Assembly: GCA_946887045.1 (NCBI GenBank) | Contig: CAMPKC010000008.1 | Location: 39,195 to 103,194 of the forward strand | Length of the DNA stretch: 64,000 nucleotides | Direction: 5' to 3' | From: an uncultured Sphingobacteriaceae bacterium | GTDB lineage: Bacteria > Bacteroidota > Bacteroidia > Sphingobacteriales > Sphingobacteriaceae | Program-made: the position numbers and the translations under genes | The notes under the pieces: generated by a model | What the model was told of the DNA's origin: nothing | Seen by the model: the letters and a program-made list of their open reading frames with translations, nothing else | Database searches by the model: none | Shown here: piece after piece, positions 55,354 to 62,651 of the stretch | Layout: every line of letters begins with the position of its first letter | Numbering within the stretch: position 1 is the stretch's first letter

Positions 55354-55370
55354 TGGGGATAAAATTTCCA
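55354..55370 (-). promoter_or_regulatory. Upstream motif copy (TGGGGATAAAATTTCCA)
   Basis: Resembles the TGGGAAAGAAATTCCA motif of the other cluster promoters. It lies 39 bp upstream of the GTG start, with no TGG-N8-TTG element between them. Further TGGGGAA runs follow at 55373 and 55385. Confidence 0.3.
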
Positions 55371-55438
55371 CTGTGGGGAAAAAGTGGGGAATATTGAGGA
55401 AATCAAATGGTTTTTAGCGCTTCAGAAGGAGCTAATCC

Positions 55439-55951
55439 TTACAAATTACTTATGGTATATATAATTTGGAGTGAATAATTATCAGCTGGGGGATATATAT
55501 AGCCCGGATTAATATGAAAATCAATGGTAGTTGTCCCTGTTCCTCTGGGATATTTCGATCCCATGGTGGCAACCAAAGACTGATCGCTTGCTGTTAATGG
55601 GGTATATGAGTTGCCGGATCCGTTGATCCTGAATCGAATCACAGAGGCTGGCATCGGAGTTTCAGCAACGCCACCTGTAAAATTAGCATTAGATGATTTT
55701 ATCGTTATAAACCATGCCTTATTAGACTTGTATGTCAGGGTTGTGGCGCCCAGAAGCTCAATGCCATTGTCTATTTTGCTGGTCTGATTGAAATCTGCAA
55801 TCTGATTTGCACCCGAGCTTACCTCTAAATCTAAAACTGTTGGTACTATTATATCGACAGTCTTAGTAAGATAACGTGTTTGGGAGAAAGCATCAACACA
55901 GAAACATCCCGGAAGCAGCACAAAAAATAAAAGTCTCAGGGAATCCTTCAT
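55439..55951 (-). CDS. Small secreted beta-rich protein, fibre-subunit-like paralogue 5
   Basis: 170 residues with a signal peptide (ends AFSQ). It contains the full family pattern: VPTVLDLEVSSGANQIADFN, TLTYKSNKAWFITIKSSNA, PMPASVIRF, RGTGTTTIDFHINPGYIYPP and the C-terminal LQIIYTISNL. It starts one base after the stop codon of the divergent cluster member at 55953, so the two are translated from one mRNA. Confidence 0.77.
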   Translation of the reverse strand: MKDSLRLLFFVLLPGCFCVDAFSQTRYLTKTVDIIVPTVLDLEVSSGANQIADFNQTSKIDNGIELLGATTLTYKSNKAWFITIKSSNANFTGGVAETPMPASVIRFRINGSGNSYTPLTASDQSLVATMGSKYPRGTGTTTIDFHINPGYIYPPADNYSLQIIYTISNL

Positions 55952-55952
55952 T

Positions 55953-56450
55953 TTAATACTGACAATAACGTATATGTAATGTAAGAGTATGAGTGCCGGG
56001 TGCCTGAACGAAATTATTTAGCGCATTTCTTGTAATCGTTAATACGTGAGTAAGTCCATTCGTTTTGGTACCAAATTGGGCCACTTCTAAGTAAGAGTTT
56101 GACAGCGTTATTGTAGCAGGAGCAGTTCCGCGATTGGTGGCAGAAACAGTAAAAGTGTTTATTGGAATGGGAGTATTCGTGGAAGAGCTGCTTAGTCCGG
56201 TCATTTCACCGGCAATGTAGAGCCTGTAATTTTCGGATGATTTCACTTCAACAGTGATGTTATTCAAGGATTCTGAACTTGAAAAATCCGTCAACGTATT
56301 AAACGTGAAGGTTGTCGTTCCTGTAACGATCATATTGTTTTGTTTAGAATTGCCGTTATTCAGACAGGGAGAGGGCAAAGCTGGTTCGGTCTGCGTATAG
56401 CCTTCAATACCTAAACTTAACATGAACATTAACAGAAATATATTTTTCAC
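55953..56450 (-). CDS. Divergent secreted beta-rich protein, first gene of the fibre transcript
   Basis: 165 residues, GTG start, signal peptide ending GYTQ. It shares the overall layout (NNITVEVKSSENYRLYIAGE, PIPINTFTVSATNRG, and the C-terminal THTLTLHIRYCQY), but has Cys residues near both ends (LPSPCLNNG and RYCQY) that could make one disulfide. Difference from the other subunits, position at the head of the operon and the possible disulfide suit a tip or adhesin subunit. That role is inferred. Confidence 0.62.
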   Translation of the reverse strand: MKNIFLLMFMLSLGIEGYTQTEPALPSPCLNNGNSKQNNMIVTGTTTFTFNTLTDFSSSESLNNITVEVKSSENYRLYIAGEMTGLSSSSTNTPIPINTFTVSATNRGTAPATITLSNSYLEVAQFGTKTNGLTHVLTITRNALNNFVQAPGTHTLTLHIRYCQY

Positions 56451-56483
56451 TAAAGAATATTAAACAATTTATAACTGATTAAA

Positions 56484-56497
56484 CAAACGGGGTGCCA
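56484..56497 (-). promoter_or_regulatory. Sigma-54-like promoter element before the two-gene subunit operon
   Basis: Reads TGGCACCCCGTTTG on the minus strand. TGGCAC equals the sigma-54 -24 consensus, and TTG follows after the proper 8 nt. It is 33 nt from the GTG start. A TGGGAAAAACTTTCA sequence at 56541 is a possible but differently spaced activator site. Confidence 0.6.
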
Positions 56498-56745
56498 AAC
56501 AAATATAATAAATTTAAGCGATGTTAAATGATGAATAATGTGGGAAAAACTTTCAATATTTTCTCTATCTGGATAATTATTAAAAAAAGAGTTACTTTAG
56601 TAAATTGCTTAGTATAGATGAGAACTGAAATTTCAAAAGCCTGGTCATTCCTCAATGATTCCAGAGTCCTTCCGTTGCATTAAAAAGGTATGTCGTTGTT
56701 TCGTGTACTCACATTTGATAAATTAGAAAAGAAATAGAACCTGTA

Positions 56746-57564
56746 ATGAAAAGAATTAAAATGAGTCTTGTATACCCCTTTTTGGGATGTCTTCTGCTAT
56801 ATTCATCCTTAGCAAGTGCTCAGCGTATAAATGTAAATCCTACTATTTTAAGCTTCAACACAAATGCTGGCGGCATTTCTACTCAAATTATTACAATAAC
56901 CAATCTGTCTGACACTAAGCAGGCTTATCAGCTAACATTAGGAGACTGGGTCAGAGACAGCCTGGGAGGACATAAATATTTTTTACCTGGAACCATAGAC
57001 AGATCATGCTCTAAGTGGATAACCTTTGATAAATCACTTGTAGAAATAGAACCTCAGAAATCTCATGATGTGCGAGTGACCTTAACAGCGCCTGCGGATC
57101 CTAACCTGGTTGACGAGATGAAATGGTCCATGATTTTCATCCAGAACGTGTTGGAACAAACCGGAGATGACACTAAAGGGGCTAAAATGAAGGCGACTAT
57201 CAGAGAGGTATATCGTATCGGAATACACGTATATGAAAACCCTGCAGTGGCAAATAAGAAGGAGGCAAGAGCAATTGCGCTAGAGCCTGATGCAGTGCAA
57301 AAGGATATTTATAATTTCAGCCTTATTAATACAGGTAAAACAATGCTTGAATGCAAGGCGCGTTTGCTGTTGACCAATTTAGCTAATGGGCAGGAAGTTA
57401 AGCTCGACGAAATGGAATTTCCGGTTTTTCCAGGCGGAAAACGAATCGTTAAGCTACAAATTCCACCAACTGTTCCCAAAGGAAAGTATTCTATGCTTGC
57501 TATTTTAGAATATGATGCTGATATGCCCCTCGAAGCAATCGAGAAATCTATTGAAATTAAATAA
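56746..57564 (+). CDS. PapD-like periplasmic fimbrial chaperone
   Basis: 272 residues with signal peptide (ends ASAQ). The first Ig-like domain (about 26-150) begins RINVNPTILSFNTNAGGIST and contains EIEPQKSHDVRVTLTAPADP, a layout typical of chaperone domain 1. MKATIREVYRIGIHVYENP (about 147-166) resembles the strand before the hinge. The second domain (about 175-272) has FSLINTGKTMLECKARL and ends EKSIEIK. It is divergently transcribed from the subunit genes, and a barrel gene follows. Conserved basic cleft residues could not be identified with certainty. Confidence 0.72.
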   Translation: MKRIKMSLVYPFLGCLLLYSSLASAQRINVNPTILSFNTNAGGISTQIITITNLSDTKQAYQLTLGDWVRDSLGGHKYFLPGTIDRSCSKWITFDKSLVEIEPQKSHDVRVTLTAPADPNLVDEMKWSMIFIQNVLEQTGDDTKGAKMKATIREVYRIGIHVYENPAVANKKEARAIALEPDAVQKDIYNFSLINTGKTMLECKARLLLTNLANGQEVKLDEMEFPVFPGGKRIVKLQIPPTVPKGKYSMLAILEYDADMPLEAIEKSIEIK

Positions 57565-57662
57565 TCTTTCAGTTTTGTATTTTTCACATTTGGAAAACAA
57601 TTTATGTTTTTTGAGTGTTTAGTAGGAGTGTTTAACCAATTAAAGTTAAATTATACTCAAAA

Positions 57663-58187
57663 ATGAAAAAAAATACAATTAGATTTTTTGCTGCCAGTGT
57701 TGCAGCCCTGTTTATTACATTAAATGTTAATGCCCAAACTAAAGAGCCTGCTGGCGATTCAAGAGACACAAGATTAGGATTCGGATTAAGTGTTGGTATT
57801 CCAACCAATGATGCTTATAACATAGCTGTTGGTGGAGACCTTAGACTTCAGAAAGATTTTTATAGTAATATTTCTGGTATCCTGTCTTTAGGTTATACCA
57901 ATTTTTCGGTTAAGGACGATTTGGGAGGAGGAAGTATTGGTTACGTTCCTCTGAAAGCGGGAATTAAATTTTTCCCGACAGAGAGATTTTATTTTTCCGG
58001 AGAAGTGGGTGCCGCCTTTGGTACCGATGAGGGACAGGGAACAGCATTTGTTTATGCGCCTGGAATTGGAATCGGGTTTAACAAAGGAATTGATCTGGGT
58101 TTGCGTTACGAAGGGTTCTCTCAGAATGGTGGTAATTTAGGCCAGGTGGCATTGAGAGTGGCTTACGGATTTAACTTAAGCCGATAA
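57663..58187 (+). CDS. Small outer-membrane beta-barrel protein next to the chaperone
   Basis: 174 residues; signal peptide ends NVNAQ. Repeated strand patterns such as LGFGLSVGIPTNDAYNIAVG, SGILSLGYTNFSV, FSGEVGAAFG and GLRYEGFSQ, with a final RVAYGFNLSR, suggest an eight-stranded barrel. It is 98 bp downstream of the chaperone gene, on the same strand and followed by a strong terminator. It may belong to the fibre system, for instance as an anchor, or be an unrelated outer-membrane protein. Confidence 0.75.
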   Translation: MKKNTIRFFAASVAALFITLNVNAQTKEPAGDSRDTRLGFGLSVGIPTNDAYNIAVGGDLRLQKDFYSNISGILSLGYTNFSVKDDLGGGSIGYVPLKAGIKFFPTERFYFSGEVGAAFGTDEGQGTAFVYAPGIGIGFNKGIDLGLRYEGFSQNGGNLGQVALRVAYGFNLSR

Positions 58188-58209
58188 CTTTTAAAAAAAT
58201 ATTTTCTGA

Positions 58210-58249
58210 AAGCGGACTGTTTAAGTTATAAACAGGTCCGCTTTTTTTA
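58210..58249 (+). terminator. Rho-independent terminator
   Basis: AGCGGAC / GTCCGCT stem, extended by GTTT/AAAC and followed by T7, 23 bp after the beta-barrel gene. It closes the chaperone transcript. Confidence 0.85.
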
Positions 58250-58352
58250 GTTTTTAAGGGCCTTTACTATTAGAAAACTACCGTTTGGTCATTTTTTTAC
58301 TATAAAATTACTGTTACTGCAATAAATAGCTTCCAAAAAAGGCAGATTTGAT

Positions 58353-58360
58353 TATTTTTG
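58353..58360 (+). promoter_or_regulatory. Candidate -7 box of gltA (TATTTTTG)
   Basis: Exact TAnnTTTG match, 20 nt before the chosen ATG at 58381. The earlier ATG at 58363 would lie at or upstream of the transcription start. Confidence 0.5.
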
Positions 58361-58380
58361 CGATGCAACATCCAATTTAT

Positions 58381-59673
58381 ATGTCAGAAATAGCTTCTAT
58401 AATTCTAAGTGATAAAAAATATGATTTACCGGTAATTACTGGTACTGAAAATGAAAAGGCGTTAGATATTTCAAAACTTCGTGATCAAACAGGTTATATC
58501 ACTCTGGATAGTGGTTATAAAAACACTGGTGCTACGAAAAGTGCGATTACTTTCCTCGACGGTGAAAAAGGAATTTTAAAGTACAGAGGCTATCCTATCG
58601 AACAGCTTGCAGAGAAATCATCGTTTATAGAAGTTGCTTATTTACTTATATACGGCGAACTGCCCACTCAGCCTCAGCTGGATGAATTTGAAGCTTTGTT
58701 ACAAGAACACGCAGATATTCCGGAAGAATTGAAATCTATTTTGTCGGCATTCCCGGCAGAAGGACATCCAATGGGAAAGCTTTGTTCTATAATGGGGTCG
58801 CTATCTGCTTTCTATCCTGAGAGTTTAAAATTAGGTGCATCGAAGGCGGAAAAGAACCTTACGCTTATAAAATTAGTAGCTAAAATTCCTGCTATAGTTG
58901 CCTGGATACAGAGACATACATTAGGTCTGCCGTACATCGCTCCTGAAAAAAATATCGATTATGTGTCAAACTTCATGAAGATGACTTTTGGTGAGGATGC
59001 TGATCCGATAGTAATTGATGCCATGAATAAATTGTTAATTCTTCATGCGGATCATGAGCAAAATTGTTCTACTTCTACTGTTCGTATAGTTGGTTCGTCT
59101 GATTGTAATTTATATGCATCAATTGCCGCTGGTTCTGCTGCTTTATGGGGCCCGCTACACGGAGGTGCTAATCAGGCTGTAATCGAGATGCTCGAAAAAA
59201 TCAAAAATGACGGTGGTGATACAGCTAAGTGGGTAGCCAAGGCTAAAGATAAAACAGATTCTTTCCGGCTAATGGGATTTGGTCACCGGGTATATAAAAA
59301 CTTTGATCCGCGAGCTAAGATTATCAAAAAAGCATGTGATGATATCTTGGCGAAATTAGGAGTTAATGATCCCGTGCTTTCTATTGCGAAACAATTAGAA
59401 GAAGCAGCTTTAAATGATCCATATTTTGCAGACAGAAAACTTTATCCGAATGTGGATTTCTATTCGGGCATCATTTACAGAGCGCTGGGTTTCCCTACAG
59501 AAATGTTTACAGTTTTGTTTGCATTAGGGCGCCTTCCGGGATGGGTTGCACAATGGAACGAAATGCGGGAGAACAAAGAGCCGATAGGGAGACCTCGCCA
59601 GGTTTACGTTGGCAAGACACAGCGTGATTTTGTAGATATAGAAGAAAGACAGGCCGTTCCTGTTCATCAATAG
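58381..59673 (+). CDS. gltA: Citrate synthase
   Basis: Condenses acetyl-CoA with oxaloacetate, the entry of the TCA cycle. The 430 residues from MSEIASIILSDKK have the type II form with GEKGILKYRGYPIEQLA, the catalytic GPLHGGANQAVIEML, and FGHRVYKNFDPRAKI with the second active-site histidine. The Asp lies in the C-terminal DFYSGIIYRALG. It is monocistronic, ending at a hairpin. Confidence 0.96.
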   Translation: MSEIASIILSDKKYDLPVITGTENEKALDISKLRDQTGYITLDSGYKNTGATKSAITFLDGEKGILKYRGYPIEQLAEKSSFIEVAYLLIYGELPTQPQLDEFEALLQEHADIPEELKSILSAFPAEGHPMGKLCSIMGSLSAFYPESLKLGASKAEKNLTLIKLVAKIPAIVAWIQRHTLGLPYIAPEKNIDYVSNFMKMTFGEDADPIVIDAMNKLLILHADHEQNCSTSTVRIVGSSDCNLYASIAAGSAALWGPLHGGANQAVIEMLEKIKNDGGDTAKWVAKAKDKTDSFRLMGFGHRVYKNFDPRAKIIKKACDDILAKLGVNDPVLSIAKQLEEAALNDPYFADRKLYPNVDFYSGIIYRALGFPTEMFTVLFALGRLPGWVAQWNEMRENKEPIGRPRQVYVGKTQRDFVDIEERQAVPVHQ

Positions 59674-59678
59674 AAAAC

Positions 59679-59708
59679 GAGGCTGTCCAGTAAGGGCAGC
59701 CTTTTTTG
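59679..59708 (+). terminator. Rho-independent terminator of gltA
   Basis: AGGCTGTCC / GGGCAGCCT with a 4-nt loop and a T run. It lies 6 bp after the stop codon. Confidence 0.8.
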
Positions 59709-59854
59709 TATAAAACCTTTTATAATTTAAGGCATATCTTTAGTATTCTCACGGAGCCAATTATACGCTAGAAAGCTGCTTAATAATAAGCTTGATGGGC
59801 TGGGAGATGCCGCATTCGTGCCAGGCAAGTTGAAATAGTTCGAGAGGTCAAAAA

Positions 59855-59890
59855 AGTAGAACGGGGGAAATCGTCGCATCTCCCCCTCGG
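59855..59890 (-). terminator. Probable terminator of the DUF151 gene
   Basis: On the minus strand, a G5 stretch (GGGGGAGAT) pairs with ATTTCCCCC across a 6-nt loop, 20-50 bp downstream of the gene. The U run follows only after a few bases. Confidence 0.5.
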
Positions 59891-59905
59891 TTTTGCTTTA
59901 ACGTG

Positions 59906-60502
59906 TTAGGATGATTTGCGTTTGGAAAGCTCATCACGGATTTTCGCTGCTTTTTCATATGCTTCTTCTGTCAGAGCTTGTTGCAGTTTTTCTTTTAGCT
60001 CATCTTCGCTTAACGAGGCGTAATTGGTGGCTGCTGTAGCTACCTTTTCTTCAGTAGGGGCATCTAAGTTTTCAAGAAATACAAAGTCGTTTCCTTCAAT
60101 CATAATGCCGGCTGTAGCAAGAATAAATTCATAGGTGTTGATTGGACATTCAAAACGGACGGCCAGAGCAATTGCATCAGAAGTTCGGGCATCTATTTCA
60201 ATGTTTTTCTTGCCGTCATTGCATACCAATTTTGCAAAGAAGATTCCATCCACCAAATTATAAATGATAACCTCTTCTATAGTTATGTTATAGGCAAGTG
60301 CAAATGATTTAAATAAATCATGAGTTAAGGGCCTGCTTGGCGTCATTTTCTCGATTTCGATTGCTATAGCCTGAGCTTCAAAACCGCCAATTATAATAGG
60401 TAATCTGCGTCGTCCATTCACTTCGCCTAAAACTAAAGCATATGCGCCGGACTGGGTTTGACTGTACGATAATCCTACTATATCTAATTTAATTTTCTTC
60501 AT
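59906..60502 (-). CDS. Bifunctional nuclease family protein (DUF151) with C-terminal UVR motif
   Basis: 198 residues. The DUF151 domain (about 1-140) reads LVLGEVNGRRRLPIIIGGFE, ARTSDAIALAVRFECPI and more; relatives in plants have RNase/DNase activity. The last 35 residues (ELKEKLQQALTEEAYEKAAK, then IRDELSKRKSS) form the coiled UvrB/UvrC interaction motif. It lies 32 bp downstream of etfA on the same strand, so it is probably the third gene of an etfB-etfA-DUF151 operon. Confidence 0.9.
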   Translation of the reverse strand: MKKIKLDIVGLSYSQTQSGAYALVLGEVNGRRRLPIIIGGFEAQAIAIEIEKMTPSRPLTHDLFKSFALAYNITIEEVIIYNLVDGIFFAKLVCNDGKKNIEIDARTSDAIALAVRFECPINTYEFILATAGIMIEGNDFVFLENLDAPTEEKVATAATNYASLSEDELKEKLQQALTEEAYEKAAKIRDELSKRKSS

Positions 60503-60534
60503 ATCATTAAGGCCAAACGGGTTGGCTTAAATAC

Positions 60535-61506
60535 TTAACCTTTAAACGATTTAATTGCTTGTGTTAATTTGGGTAATATTTCTAAGGCATCACCTACTAT
60601 GCCATAATCGGCTACTTTAAATATCGGGGCTTCAGGGTCTTTATTGATGGCTACTATTGTTTTTGAGGCACTAACACCAGCCAGATGTTGAATTGCCCCC
60701 GAAATTCCCACGGCAATGTATAAATCCGGACTAATTACAATGCCGGTTTGTCCAACATGTTCTTCATGAGGACGCCAGCCAGCGTCGGATACCGGTTTTG
60801 AACAGGCTGTCGCAGCGCCCAGTGAGTCTGCAAGTTCTTCTAAAATATTCCAGTTTTCCGGTCCTTTTAAACCTCTTCCGCCCGAAACAACTATTTCGGC
60901 TTCCGGTAATGATACTTTGTTTGTTGTCCTTACAATTTCTTTTACAGTGGTTTTAAAATCCGACTGGTTCAAGCTTACTTTAAACTCCTCAATCGACGAA
61001 CTTGAAGGCGATTCAATTAAAGTAAATGCATTAGGGCTGAGTGAAAGTATGTTTTTGTCCGAAAGCAATTCTACCCAGGCAAATGCTTTACCTGAAAAAA
61101 CAGGTTTTTTTACAAGGGTTTTTCCATTTTCAATCTTAGGAAGATCCACTGCTCCGGATACAACTCCGGCTTTCAGGCTAACTGCTAAAGACGGTGCAAG
61201 ACCTTTTCCGCTAAATGAATTTGATAATATTATAAAGGATGAATTTTCTTTAGTCGCGGCTTCGGCGATTACCGAAGTATAGGCCTTATTAGAAAAAACA
61301 TTTAAGCTATCCTCTCTAACGATCAGAATCTTGTCGGCTCCATATTCACTCAAAGCTTTTAAATTTTCATCGGAAATATTTCCTATTGATAGGGCAATTA
61401 GCTGTTCATTCAGCATTTTTGCAATTTCTTTGGCGTAAGAAACTACTTCAAAAGCGGATTTTTTAAATTGTCCTTCTATGTGTTCTGTATATACTAAAAC
61501 CGACAT
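60535..61506 (-). CDS. etfA: Electron transfer flavoprotein alpha subunit
   Basis: Together with EtfB it accepts electrons from acyl-CoA dehydrogenases and passes them to the quinone pool via ETF-QO. The 323 residues have the C-terminal FAD domain with VSGGRGLKGPENW, GAATACSKPVSDAGW, GQTGIVISPDLYIAVGISGA and INKDPEAPIFKVADYGIVGD. It is 25 bp downstream of etfB. Confidence 0.96.
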   Translation of the reverse strand: MSVLVYTEHIEGQFKKSAFEVVSYAKEIAKMLNEQLIALSIGNISDENLKALSEYGADKILIVREDSLNVFSNKAYTSVIAEAATKENSSFIILSNSFSGKGLAPSLAVSLKAGVVSGAVDLPKIENGKTLVKKPVFSGKAFAWVELLSDKNILSLSPNAFTLIESPSSSSIEEFKVSLNQSDFKTTVKEIVRTTNKVSLPEAEIVVSGGRGLKGPENWNILEELADSLGAATACSKPVSDAGWRPHEEHVGQTGIVISPDLYIAVGISGAIQHLAGVSASKTIVAINKDPEAPIFKVADYGIVGDALEILPKLTQAIKSFKG

Positions 61507-61531
61507 ATTTGCTCGTTAATTTTAAGACAAC

Positions 61532-62269
61532 TCAAATAACCTTTGCTTCTGTGTGCAATAATTCTACCAGTTTAGCAGTTTCATCTGCACCAAGAATTTT
61601 TACAGCACCCCGTGGTATAGGCGACGTGTATTCAACGATATTAGTTAAACCAGTCGTTTCTGTCGCTTCTATTACCGCCAGGGGCTTTGTCCGGGCAGAC
61701 ATAATTCCCCGCATATTGGGAATTTTTGGTTCGGCGACACCTTCCGAGCAGCTTATTATTGCAGGTAATGATACGTTTAATACTTCTTTTCCTCCTTCTA
61801 TTTCTCGTTCTACAAGTATCTCAGCTCCCATTAGTTCTATCTTTTTTACAATTGAAACTGAAGGAATATCAAGCATCTCTCCCAGCATTCCAGCCACCAG
61901 GGCGCCATTGTAATCAATTGATTCTCTTCCTGTAAGTATTAGGTCGAAGTTTTGATCTGCCGCGAATTTAGATATCTGCGATGCTACAAAATATGCATCA
62001 TGAGGGACGGCGTTTATTCTCACTGCGTCATCTGCACCTATAGCAAGCGCTTTACGTATGGTGGGCTCAGCAGATGCCTCCCCGACATGAATTACCGTTA
62101 CAGTACCCTTGCCTCCTTCTGTTAATTCAATTGCTTTTGACAAAGCAATCTCATCGTAAGGATTTAGTATAAATTGTACTCCCGCAGTATTGAATTGTGT
62201 ATTATTGTTAGTAAAAGTTACTTTTGTTGTGGTATCCGGTACATTACTTATACAAACCAATAATTTCAT
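61532..62269 (-). CDS. etfB: Electron transfer flavoprotein beta subunit
   Basis: 245 residues. Partner of EtfA, binding AMP. The family features are KLLVCISNVPDTTTKV at the N-terminus, NPYDEIALSKAIEL and DLILTGRESIDYNGALVAGM. First gene of the etfBA operon, divergent from the TPR gene at 62314 across a 44 bp gap, which must hold both promoters. Confidence 0.96.
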   Translation of the reverse strand: MKLLVCISNVPDTTTKVTFTNNNTQFNTAGVQFILNPYDEIALSKAIELTEGGKGTVTVIHVGEASAEPTIRKALAIGADDAVRINAVPHDAYFVASQISKFAADQNFDLILTGRESIDYNGALVAGMLGEMLDIPSVSIVKKIELMGAEILVEREIEGGKEVLNVSLPAIISCSEGVAEPKIPNMRGIMSARTKPLAVIEATETTGLTNIVEYTSPIPRGAVKILGADETAKLVELLHTEAKVI

Positions 62270-62313
62270 ATTGTCTTTTTTGCAAATTTAGTTTAAAAAA
62301 GCTTCTTTTTAAA

Positions 62314-62649
62314 ATGCAGAGCACCCGATTACAAAAGCTGTTAGAGTTTTACCACAATGAGCCAAACGATCCTTTCTTAAAGTACGCGCTGGCTACAGAG
62401 TATATAGCATTAAACGATTTTACTTCAGCTTTGATTTACTTTGAAGATTTAATTATTAACCATAGGGAATATGTTGGTACATATTATCATCTGGGCAAGC
62501 TATATGAGAAACTTAACAGGACTGAGGACGCTATTAAGATATACGAGCAAGGAATGCAGGTTGCCCGATCCGCAAGGGACAATCATGCTCTCTCAGAGTT
62601 GCAAACTGTGTATAATTCGGCTATAGGTTTAGATTACGAAGACGATTAA
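62314..62649 (+). CDS. Small tetratricopeptide-repeat protein
   Basis: 111 residues from the ATG of MQSTRLQKLLEFY. The helix pattern of two to three TPR units is clear: PFLKYALATEYIALNDFTSA, GTYYHLGKLYEKLNRTEDAI and KIYEQGMQVARSARD. It has no signal peptide, so it is cytoplasmic. The longer frame starting at 62224 overlaps etfB on the other strand and is not needed. The TTG start of the chromate transporter is 2 bp after its stop codon, so the genes are coupled. Confidence 0.8.
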   Translation: MQSTRLQKLLEFYHNEPNDPFLKYALATEYIALNDFTSALIYFEDLIINHREYVGTYYHLGKLYEKLNRTEDAIKIYEQGMQVARSARDNHALSELQTVYNSAIGLDYEDD

Positions 62650-62651
62650 CA

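Noticed and set aside
54842..55400. CRISPR-like array from repeated TGGGGAA/TGGGAAA runs
   Set aside because: The repeats are short, irregular and unevenly spaced, and no cas gene is present; they fit regulatory motifs better.
49288..56450. Type IX secretion or FimA/Mfa type V pili as explanation of the small secreted proteins
   Set aside because: The proteins have ordinary signal peptides without the lipobox typical of type V pilins, and they end in a Y-T-I-S-type strand directly at the C-terminus with no extra T9SS C-terminal domain.
62224..62313. N-terminal extension of the small TPR protein
   Set aside because: It overlaps etfB on the opposite strand, and a suitable ATG at 62314 gives a complete TPR start.
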